Shown here piece after piece: positions 20,684 to 28,027 of a stretch of 28,027 nucleotides of DNA. The position numbers were made by a program, and so were the translations under genes. Positions within the stretch are counted from its first letter, which is position 1. Every line of letters begins with the position of its first letter. Source of the DNA: DASQHY01 sp035602605 (GTDB taxonomy: Bacteria; Acidobacteriota; Terriglobia; Acidiferrales; UBA7541); contig DATNLZ010000113.1 in the NCBI GenBank assembly GCA_035602605.1, forward strand, positions 1 to 28,027. Reading direction: 5' to 3'. Under the pieces are notes generated by a model. The model was not told where the DNA came from. It ran no database searches and saw nothing but the letters and a program-made list of their open reading frames with translations.

Positions 20684-21928
20684 ATGGAAAATTTAGCAAA
20701 AGTGATTGAGATGAAAGCGCAGAAGGAAGCGCGCGGTGAATATGGAAAGGGCCGCATCTGGAAGAGGGGCCGTTTTTTCTGGATTCAGTACAATGACGCG
20801 AGCGGTCGGCAAATCAGAGAAAGCACGAGGTCGGAGGTCCGCAAGGTCGCCGAAAAGATGTTGACGCGACGCTTTGGTCAGATTGAAGTCGGCCTAGCGC
20901 CTCGGCCGCGCGCGGAACGAACCTCCATCCATGAACTTGCCGAGGATTACTTCCGTAGCTACCGCATCAATCAAATTTCCGACATCGAGCACCAAAATTC
21001 TGACCCAGACATTGATTACATCCGAGGGAAAGCTGAAAAGAGGCTAGACTGGACCGAGAAGAAGTGGAACAAGCATCTCAAGCCGACTTTTGGAGGGATG
21101 CGCGCTTCCCGGCTTTCGACCGATGACCTCAATCGATTTATCGAGCATCGAAAGCGACAGCAAGCGAGCAATGGCACCATAAACCGTGAACTCGCTCTCT
21201 TGAAGCGTATGTTCAATCTCGGCACGGCCTGTACACCGAAAAAAGTAAATGAAGTACCGGTTTTTCCTGAAAAGCTCACAGAAGCGCCGCCGCGTGACGG
21301 TTTCGTTGAGGACGCTGAATACAAGCGGCTTTGCGACAATTGCACAGAGCTTTGGCTGCGAGCGCTTATTGCAGCGGCCTACACATTCGGATTTCGCAAA
21401 GCCGAGCTTCTCAGCATGCGAGTCCGGCAAGTTGACCTCCTCGACCGAACTATCCGGCTTCGCGCGCAGACGACGAAAAACAAACGGCCGCGCATGGTTA
21501 AGATGACTGAAGAGGTCTACCAACTACTCGCCAAATGTGTCAGCGGTAAGGAACCGCTCGATTATGTCTTCACTCGCGCCGATGGCAAACCGGTACGCGA
21601 CTTCCGCGTATCTTGGAGCAAGCTAACTGACGCGGCCAAGCTCTCAGGTCTCTTGCTACACGACTTCAGGCGGAGCGCAGTTCGCAACATGGTGCGGCGC
21701 GGCGTCCCAGAGACCGTGGCAATGCAAATCTCCGGGCACGTTACGAGGGAAATCTTCTCGCGTTACAACATTACGTCCGACAACGATATTGCTGATGCCG
21801 CCCGGCTCATTGAGCGAGGGCGCTCAATCGCAATTGGGAGTGAAACCGGGGCGGTTAACGACTTATATTACGAGTGCCACACGGCGGCTATGCGAGAGGA
21901 AAAATCTAGCCAGGCGGTGAAACCGTGA
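20684..21928 (+). CDS. Tyrosine-recombinase integrase
   Basis: 414 aa from ATG 20684 (MENLAKVIEMKAQKE), which has GGGAG 9 bp upstream; an in-frame start 15 codons earlier has none. It has an N-terminal arm-binding segment, a core-binding helical domain (about 75-185) and a catalytic domain. Catalytic residues: R238 (TFGFRKAELLSMR), a beta-hairpin Lys at 265-267 (TTKNKRPR), H326 and R329 (LLLHDFRRSAVR), H352 (ISGHVTREIF) and nucleophile Y361 (SRYNIT). All are present, so it looks active. It is oriented toward the tRNA-Leu 2.6 kb downstream, but no repeat of the tRNA end was found. It overlaps the next gene by 4 bp. Confidence 0.95.
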   Translation: MENLAKVIEMKAQKEARGEYGKGRIWKRGRFFWIQYNDASGRQIRESTRSEVRKVAEKMLTRRFGQIEVGLAPRPRAERTSIHELAEDYFRSYRINQISDIEHQNSDPDIDYIRGKAEKRLDWTEKKWNKHLKPTFGGMRASRLSTDDLNRFIEHRKRQQASNGTINRELALLKRMFNLGTACTPKKVNEVPVFPEKLTEAPPRDGFVEDAEYKRLCDNCTELWLRALIAAAYTFGFRKAELLSMRVRQVDLLDRTIRLRAQTTKNKRPRMVKMTEEVYQLLAKCVSGKEPLDYVFTRADGKPVRDFRVSWSKLTDAAKLSGLLLHDFRRSAVRNMVRRGVPETVAMQISGHVTREIFSRYNITSDNDIADAARLIERGRSIAIGSETGAVNDLYYECHTAAMREEKSSQAVKP

Positions 21929-22215
21929 GCGCCATGGCCGCCCGCCGCTCTTTCTCTCCCGACGCGCTAGCGCGATTGCGCGCGAACGCTGCAAAAGCCG
22001 GGGCAACGCGCGCCGCGAAAGTCGCCGAACGGAAAGCCGCTCGGTTATTCTGCTCTTGCGGTAAGCGCTGGACGCCGCGACCTGCCGGAGCGAGCACCTC
22101 GGTACAGTATACTTGTCCCGATTGCTGCCGAAAGGCTATGCTAGCGCGCCCGAAAGAGATCCAGGCCGCGATAGACGCGCTGGCGGTAGGTGAACTAATG
22201 AAGCTCGCTAAGTGA
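21925..22215 (+). CDS. Small zinc-ribbon protein coupled to the integrase
   Basis: 96 aa from GTG 21925, in a GTGA overlap with the integrase stop. The N-terminus is Ala/Arg-rich and helical (ARLRANAAKAGATRAAKVAE), followed by LFCSCGKRWTPRPAG and YTCPDCCRK: a CxC-x~25-CxxC pattern typical of a zinc ribbon. Translational coupling suggests a role with the recombinase, for example as accessory DNA-binding protein. No named family. Confidence 0.65.
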   Translation: MSAMAARRSFSPDALARLRANAAKAGATRAAKVAERKAARLFCSCGKRWTPRPAGASTSVQYTCPDCCRKAMLARPKEIQAAIDALAVGELMKLAK

Positions 22216-22219
22216 AAAG

Positions 22220-23050
22220 TCATGAGGTAGAAGCGACAGAACTCTGGGCGACTTCCAAACGGACCACATCGTTCCTGCTCACCAGTGCAACCTCTACAAG
22301 ATTCGTCAGAAAATCCAAAAATTGATTCGGTGTGCCTATGTTTTCTGGCGCACGCGTGTAGCATGCAAGAACGTGCAGGTCCAACGGCCACAAAGGAACG
22401 TGAAGCGCGGCAGCAACCCGTACAAATCGCGGACCTTGGACAATTGGGATAACAACCACGAAGTGCAAATGGTCAATTGAAAATCCTACGCGCAACTGAA
22501 TGGGGTTTCCTTCAACAAAGCCGTCAGCAGGGCATGTATATATGAAGCCTTTTGGCAAGTTGGGCTGCTGAGACGCAAGTACGAAACATCCATCTGGACC
22601 GTCATTTTCATGTTTTCCTAAACTCTGGAAAACTCTCCACGGAAGTTCAAATTGAATCGTCTGCACAACTGAAATCATAAAGGCTGTCTTGACTGCCCAG
22701 CGTGAAAGAACCTTCCGGGCACCATCATTTAGCGCCATGATGTTCGTTTTCTGATGCATCAAACCCAAAATATCGTGCTTTGCGTCAGACTCCAAACGGC
22801 TCATCCAACCGTTATTGCAAACACAGCAGACTTTCTTTGTGCCAAAGGTATTTAGCTGATAGCTTCGCAGGAGTGCGTCTTCAGGCTTACGGTCGTCATG
22901 AATGTAGTGTCTAAGTTTAACGCCGGGCAGTTCTATTTCTTTGGCTAGCCACTGGGGAAGTGCATGTTCCAGCGTCATAACCTCACCCGTCAATTCGATG
23001 CCGCACCCTAAGCACACCCGTGGTCCCATCTCGGTTTTCCTCACCATCAT
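22220..23050 (-). CDS. HNH-type nuclease-like protein
   Basis: 276 aa from ATG 23050; GGGGTAG precedes it. The first 90 residues carry CLGCGIELTGEVMTLEHALP, QWL and then CCVCNNGWMSRLESDAK: two CxxC pairs around an 'EHxxPxWL...CxxCNxGWMxxLE' core, as in HNH endonucleases of accessory loci. The remaining ~190 residues are a beta-rich domain with a hydrophobic stretch (HFVVVIPIVQGPRFVRVAAA). It is convergent with, and 5 bp from, the integrase operon, and divergent from 23105. HNH proteins cut DNA in restriction, mobile or anti-phage systems; the target here is unknown. Confidence 0.7.
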   Translation of the reverse strand: MMVRKTEMGPRVCLGCGIELTGEVMTLEHALPQWLAKEIELPGVKLRHYIHDDRKPEDALLRSYQLNTFGTKKVCCVCNNGWMSRLESDAKHDILGLMHQKTNIMALNDGARKVLSRWAVKTAFMISVVQTIQFELPWRVFQSLGKHENDGPDGCFVLASQQPNLPKGFIYTCPADGFVEGNPIQLRVGFSIDHLHFVVVIPIVQGPRFVRVAAALHVPLWPLDLHVLACYTRAPENIGTPNQFLDFLTNLVEVALVSRNDVVRLEVAQSSVASTS

Positions 23051-23104
23051 TCTACCCCATGTTCCTGTCGGCGAACAAAAACCGAAGTATGCTATCATTC
23101 TGAC

Positions 23105-23704
23105 GTGGCAGCATATACAGTTATCCGAACGTCAGTTCGCAAGGTTGACCAACGCTACTTCCGAACTTCGGAGCATACCGCTTGGGTGTGCCGTCTTGTC
23201 AGGGAGGACAGTGCGGAAACTTTAGGCATTAGGCTGCAAGTGGTACACCGCTTCGGAAGTTGCCCGAGCGACTATTTCACCAACGATGATGGTGCCAGTT
23301 TTAGGCGCGTGGCACTCTATTCCAGCGCACACGGTGTGGATATGAATTTTGAGGATACCGAAACGGACCCAGAGACAATTGCCACGTTGCGGCAGGCCCT
23401 TTCAACTTGGAAGAGTGCATCAGGCCACAGTGAGGAGCGTGCTGCTATCCATAAAACTTGCACCGGCCTAAGAGAACTCCTGGCTTCGGTTTCCCAAAGC
23501 AACATCTCACCACACCTGCAAGTTGTGGGAAGCATCCAAGCTAAAGCACAATCAGTACCAGATGAAAGTTTTTATGAAGTCAAAGACGAACTCGACACTT
23601 TGCTCACGAACCTCGGTTCCCTTGATGCGGAAGATGGTAGGAAGATTCTGAGTTCAGACCGCATCGAAAAGTTTCTTCCCAGTCCGCTACCCCAGATAGA
23701 ATAA
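23105..23704 (+). CDS. Hypothetical protein
   Basis: 199 aa from GTG 23105, with no ribosome binding site; TATCAT at 23092-23097 is only 7 bp away, so the message may be nearly leaderless. N-terminal half: beta-rich (YTVIRTSVRKVDQRYFRTSE, RLQVVHRFGSCPSDYFTND). C-terminal half: helical and acidic. Divergently paired with the HNH gene over a 54-bp gap, so they may be co-regulated. No family recognised. Confidence 0.5.
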   Translation: MAAYTVIRTSVRKVDQRYFRTSEHTAWVCRLVREDSAETLGIRLQVVHRFGSCPSDYFTNDDGASFRRVALYSSAHGVDMNFEDTETDPETIATLRQALSTWKSASGHSEERAAIHKTCTGLRELLASVSQSNISPHLQVVGSIQAKAQSVPDESFYEVKDELDTLLTNLGSLDAEDGRKILSSDRIEKFLPSPLPQIE

Positions 23705-23781
23705 CGGGCCTCACATCTGCGGGTGAATCACCACAGGTTCGCTTGCAATCAGACCAAGTGTCGTGACCAGACAACACTTCG

Positions 23782-24033
23782 TCAGCGTGGTAGCGTGCGA
23801 AGCGCATCAACGCGGGACTTATATTTGGCGTAGCCTGCTGGCGTGAAATGGTAGCCGCCCATCTTCTGGAAATCTATCACTGACCTTTCGGCAACCAAGG
23901 ACGCAAGACACTCCCGCAATGGCTCATATTCTTCAAGAGATGATGGCTTGAAATACCTAAATTTCCGATTTCCGGCTTCAAATTCATCTGCAAGACCGGG
24001 AAGGATTTCGTCAAGGACTTGCTCTCGTGTCAT
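23782..24033 (-). CDS. Small helical protein, hypothetical
   Basis: 83 aa from minus-strand ATG 24033 (MTREQVLDEILPGLADEFEA), which has AAGGAG 7 bp upstream; an ATG seven codons earlier overlaps that site and is less likely. It has a helix, a basic strand (GNRKFRYFKPSSLEEYEPLR), a helix, and GGYHFTPAGYAKYKSRVDAL, which resembles a winged-helix ending. It could be a small DNA-binding regulator. Confidence 0.55.
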   Translation of the reverse strand: MTREQVLDEILPGLADEFEAGNRKFRYFKPSSLEEYEPLRECLASLVAERSVIDFQKMGGYHFTPAGYAKYKSRVDALRTLPR

Positions 24034-24486
24034 GGAATGCTCCTTATTGTTCAATGTTCACCGCTCAGAAGCGATGAGGAAAAGTGTATTTCGCGGGGGT
24101 GGGGCTTCTTGCGTTGTGAGCCACTACGCAAGGTTGGCCCGTCTCAGGCTAGTGGGGGAACTCCGCCCGAGGATGTTGGCGGGCTGACGAGGAGTTTCCG
24201 ATTTCAGACTCGCTCCGACCAACAAAACAACATTGTACGTTTTTGAAGTCGGCTAGGCGAGTGAAAAAGACGTTGATGCAATTCAAGATGAGCTATGCGA
24301 AGCAAATCGCTCACCCATCGAGCCACAACGATTGATTCACCGATGGTCGCAGCGGATGATATTTCTTGTTCGGTTCTTTGGAGGCCGATTCCAATGTTAA
24401 CCTTGCTCCGAAATTAGGGCCGAAACGGGGACGTTGCTATCTTCGTCAGAATCGGAGAAACTGCTAACTGTTGTCTAGTCAACAGT
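24034..24486. other. Gap before the tRNA; no gene seen
   Basis: No plausible ORF. A 7-bp stem (CTTGCGT 24108-24114 / ACGCAAG 24126-24132) and a G-rich stretch (24094-24185) could be a structured leader of the minus-strand gene, but no known RNA family was recognised. A 6-bp inverted repeat CTGTTG/CAACAG (24468-24485) abuts the tRNA. Confidence 0.4.
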
Positions 24487-24573
24487 GCCCAAGTGGCGGA
24501 ATTGGCAGACGCGCTAGATTCAGGGTCTAGTGGCCGCAAGGTCGTGGAGGTTCGAGTCCTCTCTTGGGCACCA
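24487..24573 (+). tRNA. tRNA-Leu(CAG)
   Basis: 87 nt including an encoded CCA. Acceptor GCCCAAG pairs with CTTGGGC. The anticodon stem CTAGA/TCTAG encloses loop TTCAGGG, giving anticodon CAG. There is a long variable arm (TGGCCGCAAGGTCGT), and the T-arm has GGTTCGAGTCC. It serves as an integration site for islands: an integrase remnant ends 16 bp beyond it. No second copy of its 3' end was found in the window. Confidence 0.97.
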
Positions 24574-24588
24574 AGCATTCTCACTTAG

Positions 24589-25020
24589 TTAGCTCCCTCG
24601 CTGCTCTTGGCTCCGAAGGGGCAGGAACTTGGATTCTCTCCGAATCTTTCTGCGTCGTGAGGTAAGTTTCCAGCTTGCGAACTCCATCCTGAGATTACGC
24701 CCGGAAACGATGTTGTAACGCTCAAAGACGGCCAGCGTTTTATGTCCGCTGATCACCCTTGCCACGCGCTCTGCTGCTCCGGTCCTCACAAGATTGCGGA
24801 CGCCCGTGCGCCTCAAGTCGTGGAACAGAAGCCCGCTAAGGCCAGACCCCTTACAAACAGAATCCCTTGCCTTCTCTGAATCCCTGATGCGTTCATCACG
24901 CACGTGCATGAATGCAAACGCGGCGTCCAGATTCTTCTGCCGCTCGATTTTCAGCATCTCAAGCAGTTCTCCCGCGAGCGGTGTGGCGATTTCCTTGATA
25001 CTCCCTGTCGAGTGGGCAAC
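24589..25020 (-). pseudogene. C-terminal remnant of a second tyrosine recombinase
   Basis: Minus strand, about 140 codons, beginning without a start at about 25020 (VAHSTGSIKEIATPLAGELL) and running to a stop at 24589. It keeps the box II and nucleophile region: LFHDLRRTGVRNLVRTGA, ISGHKTLAVFERYNIVS (H, R, H and Y all present) and a C-terminal tail. The N-terminal DNA-binding domains and the box I arginine are missing, and a stop lies just upstream. It is a different lineage from the integrase at 20684 and ends next to the tRNA-Leu, as an integrase of an element on the right side of the tRNA would. It is the scar of an older island. Confidence 0.9.
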
Positions 25021-25032
25021 GCAGGAAAACTA

Positions 25033-25061
25033 TTGCGACCGAGGGTGGCAAAGTGTATACG
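25033..25061 (+). promoter_or_regulatory. Promoter of the oxidoreductase gene
   Basis: TTGCGA (25033-25038), 17 bp, TATACG (25056-25061). It falls just outside the integrase remnant, 58 bp before the start. Confidence 0.5.
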
Positions 25062-25118
25062 TGATTTGCAGGAATCTTGAAATGGAGATTAGTTAATCGC
25101 TTCGGGAGGTGCAGGCTT

Positions 25119-26474
25119 ATGACTCAGAGTTTACTTACTCGTCGTGACTTTATCCGCATTGGTACGGGAGCTGTCGCCTCTGGAGCGGCGGGCAAAGTTA
25201 CGCTTTTAGAGCCTAAACTACTCTCGGGACGTGTGCCCCCGCCCAGTGACCGCGTGCGCTTCGCCTCAATTGGTACAGGCGTGCGAGGTTGCGAGTTACT
25301 GCAAGCCTCGCTTCGCGTGCCCGGCGTTGAGTGCGTAGCTGTTTGTGACCTTTACGACGGACGGCATCAAGCAGCCAGGGAGGCTGTGCAGAAGGTGGTT
25401 CCGGCCACCCGCAATTACAAGGAAATTCTCGACCGCAACGATATTGATGCAGTCATCGTCGCCGTGACCGACCACCAGCACCGCAAAGTTGTTGTGGATG
25501 CTTGCGCCGCCGGTAAGGACATCTATTGTGAAAAACCGATGTCCCACACCGTGGATGACGGTTTCACCATGATTGCTGCAGCGCAAAAGGGTAAACGCAT
25601 TCTCCAAGTGGGCAGCCAAAGGGTCAGCTCCATCCTCTACGCTAAAGCGAAGGAGATTTACGACGCGGGAAAGCTCGGTGAGGTGTTCTTCATTGAGGCC
25701 TTTTGGGACCGAAATTCGGCCAGCGGTGCATGGGTCTACCCAATTCCACCAAACGCGAACGAGCAAACCATTGACTGGAATGCCTTTCTCGATGGCACGC
25801 CGAAGCGGCCGTTTGATCCCGTGCGGTTTTTCCGGTGGCGCTGCTTTACCGACTATGGCGAAGGCCTAGCCGGTGATCTGTTCGTTCACTTAATCTCTGG
25901 CATTCAGTTCATTACGAGTGCCAAGACCGTGGCGAGTCGCGCCCAATCAACCGGGGGCCTTTTCCGCTGGAAAGACGGACGGGAGTTTCCCGACCTGATT
26001 GAAACTCTCTATGACTACCCCAACTTCCGAGTTGCTGTTCGCTGCAACCTGAACAATGAGGGCGGAGAATTCATCGGGTTTTACGGAACCAAGGGCACGC
26101 TGATTATTAAGAATTCGACATTGACATATACACCTCAGGACACCCGCCCGCAACCAGAGAGCTACTCTATCCATGGCTGGCCCGCCGAGTTGCGCAACGA
26201 GTACCTCGCGAAGTGGCGTGCCGAGCACCCGCCGGCCTCGCCTCTGGATTTCAAAGTGGATGAAACCGAGGAGTCGTTCGTCTCGCCGCCGGGTTACAGC
26301 GATCTCGCGGACCACCAGGCTAACTTTTTTAATGCAGTTCGGACGCGAAAGCCAACGGTAGAGAATGAGGAGTTCGGCAACAATGCGGCCATCGGCTGCC
26401 ATTTGGCAAACTATGCCTATTTCAACAAGACGGTAGCCGTGTGGGACGCGGCTGCGAAGAAAATCAAAAGTTAG
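25119..26474 (+). CDS. Gfo/Idh/MocA-family oxidoreductase, Tat-exported
   Basis: 451 aa from ATG 25119, with GGGAGG 9 bp upstream. The twin-arginine signal LTRRDFIRIGTGAVASGAAG is at the N-terminus. The NAD(P)-binding Rossmann motif is FASIGTGVRGCELL with the acidic end of strand 2 (AVCDLYDGR), and IYCEKPMSHT carries the family EKP motif. The C-terminal sugar-binding-type domain ends DHQANFFNAVRTRKPTVENE and CHLANYAYF. Such proteins oxidise or epimerise sugars or sugar-like substrates with a bound nicotinamide cofactor, here in the periplasm. The substrate cannot be told. It is a single gene with its own promoter, likely ordinary chromosome. Confidence 0.93.
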   Translation: MTQSLLTRRDFIRIGTGAVASGAAGKVTLLEPKLLSGRVPPPSDRVRFASIGTGVRGCELLQASLRVPGVECVAVCDLYDGRHQAAREAVQKVVPATRNYKEILDRNDIDAVIVAVTDHQHRKVVVDACAAGKDIYCEKPMSHTVDDGFTMIAAAQKGKRILQVGSQRVSSILYAKAKEIYDAGKLGEVFFIEAFWDRNSASGAWVYPIPPNANEQTIDWNAFLDGTPKRPFDPVRFFRWRCFTDYGEGLAGDLFVHLISGIQFITSAKTVASRAQSTGGLFRWKDGREFPDLIETLYDYPNFRVAVRCNLNNEGGEFIGFYGTKGTLIIKNSTLTYTPQDTRPQPESYSIHGWPAELRNEYLAKWRAEHPPASPLDFKVDETEESFVSPPGYSDLADHQANFFNAVRTRKPTVENEEFGNNAAIGCHLANYAYFNKTVAVWDAAAKKIKS

Positions 26475-26857
26475 CGGTCGATCAGCGCCCACTACATCTC
26501 GCGCTTCCTGGGCACGATGAATCCCCTCCGTTGCTTTGGCGCATTTTCCATCCCTTTTATCCCAGGATGCGCTGCAAATAAGGTTCGTCCTTCCACTTCG
26601 CGACGATGCCTTCCACATCGTTAGCACAGGCTAACTCGAAAACGTCCGTGCCGTTCCACCTACATGGTCGGCGGTAAAGTAAGCGCGCGGACTTGTTCGG
26701 GATCAGCCGACGCAGAATCCTCTTGCGCTCATGGCCCTTCACGCTTTGGACAGCACTCCGCCAGTTCACTCACGCATCGCGTTGACTCGGGTGTATTCTT
26801 CCTTCATGAGCGTCCTGGGGCCAAATCCAAGGCAGAACCGGGCGCCGAGGCCGAGCG
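26475..26857. other. Gap holding only a ligase fragment
   Basis: Apart from the minus-strand DNA ligase remnant (26557-26745) no gene or clear promoter is visible. Confidence 0.45.
26557..26745 (-). pseudogene. Internal fragment of an ATP-dependent DNA ligase
   Basis: Minus strand, about 60 codons: ERKRILRRLIPNKSARLLYR, then RWNGTDVFELACANDVEGIV and AKWKDEPYL. It matches the end of the ligase nucleotidyltransferase domain ('LP---RK--L--LIP-----LLY--H--~G--lFe-aC--dlEGIVAKwk--PY'), with motif IV EGIVAK intact. The KxDG motif and the OB domain are absent. It cannot be functional. Confidence 0.7.
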
Positions 26858-27595
26858 ATGTCACTGAAAATCATGGTTGTCGACGATGAGCCGTTGACCC
26901 CGAAACTCATGAGGTCTCTGGCCGCCCCCTTAGGTCATACCGTAGTAACCTTTGACGACAGCCAGCAGGCCGGGGAACGGGTGGAGAAACAGCGGTTCGA
27001 TGTGGCCTTTGTGAGCATGCCTCGCCCGGACGGACTGGAGCTGGCGCGCCGAATCCGGAACTCACAGCCCAACCGTGAGACCGCGATCGTGATGCTCAGC
27101 GCAACCGACGACATTGAGAGTTTGCGGCAGGCTTTCGGCGAGGGCGCCGACTTCGTTCTCACCAAGCCCGTTACCGCGACTCGCCTCCGTCCGATGCTAG
27201 ACGCCATGGATTCCGTGGGGTGGAAAGGCAAAAGGCTCGCGGCCCGTTTACCCCTCTTTACGGAGGTCATCTGCACCTGGGATGACCGGCAGTTTCCCTT
27301 GCGCAGCATGAATATCAGTGAAAGCGGCATGCTGCTGCAACCCGCGGTGGATATAGGTGTGGGCCAGGAAGTTACCTTGCAGTTCAAGATCGTGGAAGTG
27401 GGTGCTTCTCTGAACGTGCTTGCTCGGGTCGCGCGTAAAGAGGATACCGAGCGCATAGGTATGGAATTCATCGGCCTCGCACCGGAAAATCACAATGCGA
27501 TTCAGCTTTATGTTATGGGGCGTCTGAAGGATCTCACGCCGTCACGAGACTCGTCGGGCATGGGTTCGCAAAGGTTGTTCAGAGCTAGAGACTAA
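26858..27595 (+). CDS. Receiver-PilZ protein with a degenerate phosphoacceptor
   Basis: 245 aa. Residues 1-120 are a response-regulator receiver: acidic pair in MVVDDEP, IVMLSATDD (the Ser/Thr) and FVLTKPVT (the Lys). The phosphoacceptor strand reads DVAFVSMPRPDGLELARR, where DVVFLD--MP-MDG is expected: Ser replaces Asp, and about two residues are missing before MP. Residues about 125-220 are a PilZ domain with the c-di-GMP motifs RLAAR and NISESGM. It probably responds to c-di-GMP without phosphorylation. No histidine kinase is adjacent. Confidence 0.9.
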   Translation: MSLKIMVVDDEPLTPKLMRSLAAPLGHTVVTFDDSQQAGERVEKQRFDVAFVSMPRPDGLELARRIRNSQPNRETAIVMLSATDDIESLRQAFGEGADFVLTKPVTATRLRPMLDAMDSVGWKGKRLAARLPLFTEVICTWDDRQFPLRSMNISESGMLLQPAVDIGVGQEVTLQFKIVEVGASLNVLARVARKEDTERIGMEFIGLAPENHNAIQLYVMGRLKDLTPSRDSSGMGSQRLFRARD

Positions 27596-27721
27596 CCGAG
27601 CGACCACTTACCTCTCTTTGGTTAGACTAGCCACCTCCAATGCAATCGCGAGAATGCGCCGAATCGAGGCAGTCAGCCCCACGAGTATGAATGGTTCGGT
27701 AACTAGTGTAGTGTCCAAGAA

Positions 27722-28027
27722 TTAGCTAGACAGTTCATTTTCCCTCTTTTTAGTTCGCGGTTTCGTACATCCGGGCTGGATCTGCTCGAGGGTCTGGCGG
27801 CAGCGAGAGAGTTTGGCTTGAATGGGTTCGACCGTGGCCTTCCAGACAAAGGGTTTCGGATCCTCGTTCCAAGCATTCAGAAAATTTAGAATAGCGCTTT
27901 GTAAATCGTCGATACTGAAGAACGAACCTGGGCGCACGCGTTTGGAAGTCAGCTCTCCGAACCAGCGTTCGACCAGATTCAACCAAGTGGAACTGGTCGG
28001 CACAAAGTGAGAGATGAAGCGAGGACG
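27722..28027 (-). CDS. IS630-family transposase, C-terminal part, cut by window edge
   Basis: Minus strand. The open frame enters from the right edge (RPRFISHFVPTSSTWLNLVE) and ends at 27722. It has the family's C-terminal block HFVPTSSTWLNLVERWFGEL, with the third catalytic Glu in NLVERWF, then TSKRVRPGSFFSIDDLQSAI and FVWKAT. It is an intact-looking end; the rest is outside the window. Its end lies just left of 27722 (TAGTGTAGTGTCC near 27707), where a terminal repeat would be expected. Confidence 0.9.
   Translation of the reverse strand, partial: RPRFISHFVPTSSTWLNLVERWFGELTSKRVRPGSFFSIDDLQSAILNFLNAWNEDPKPFVWKATVEPIQAKLSRCRQTLEQIQPGCTKPRTKKRENELSS

Noticed and set aside
24094..24185. G-rich stretch as a known structured RNA (SRP RNA, RNase P RNA, riboswitch)
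   Set aside because: None of the conserved cores of those families could be found, only one 7-bp hairpin.
24551..24573. tRNA 3' end as an attachment site with a second copy in the window
   Set aside because: I searched by eye for the T-arm/acceptor end and found no repeat, so no att pair is claimed for the intact integrase.

Overview
The window looks like a chromosomal stretch of a soil-type bacterium, most likely an Acidobacteriota member (inference). The pointers are a HAF-repeat secreted protein, a Tat-exported Gfo/Idh/MocA oxidoreductase, a receiver-PilZ protein, fragments of the small ATP-dependent DNA ligase type common in that phylum, and a patchwork of short islands with many decayed genes. 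About 24 kb (1-24.5 kb) is accessory DNA. Ordinary chromosome resumes to the right of a tRNA-Leu(CAG) gene at 24487-24573.

Left part (1-5.2 kb): a compact replication/regulation module. A partial minus-strand gene at the very edge diverges from a rightward cluster: a KfrA/TraK-like helical DNA-binding protein, a Cro-like HTH protein, a winged-HTH initiator-like protein with three perfect 14-bp iterons (22-bp period) inside its gene, a DnaB-type helicase, an Xis-like HTH protein, a 58-aa ORF joined to the next gene by a TAATG overlap, and a phage small-terminase-like protein. This resembles the lambda O / P22 18-12 layout and suggests a phage satellite or phage-derived integrative element. No large terminase, portal or capsid gene is present.

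Middle part (5.2-19.1 kb): cargo and wreckage. It holds a membrane-anchored protein behind a palindromic promoter, a HAF-repeat secreted protein, and a second Xis-like gene. A complete-looking IS1595-type transposon carries a membrane-protein passenger and interrupts a small gene, with a target duplication; its transposase has Asn in place of the first catalytic Asp. Next come several frameshifted small genes, a two-gene PIN-domain cassette, a DUF2971 protein, two large unknown proteins, a membrane-anchored unknown, and a DNA ligase fragment. At 14451-14626 lies an isolated transcription unit: a strong promoter, exactly twenty 5-nt units with the core NAGCN, and a Rho-independent terminator. 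It is the best candidate here for something undescribed.

Right part (19.1-24.5 kb): an integration module. It has a full-length paralogue of the left-edge gene (inverted, 116/125 bases identical over the shared part, with a related upstream region), a zinc-ribbon micro-protein, an HTH protein, two small ORFs, a tyrosine recombinase and a zinc-ribbon protein. An HNH protein, two unknown proteins and the tRNA-Leu follow. On the other side of the tRNA lies the C-terminal half of a second, dead integrase, so this tRNA was probably used by more than one element. A 144-bp direct repeat (5669/18937) and a 17-bp exact direct repeat (5227/19734) bracket the cargo.

Flank (25-28 kb): Tat-signal oxidoreductase, a second (minus-strand) DNA ligase fragment, a degenerate-receiver PilZ protein and the C-terminal end of an IS630-family transposase running off the window.
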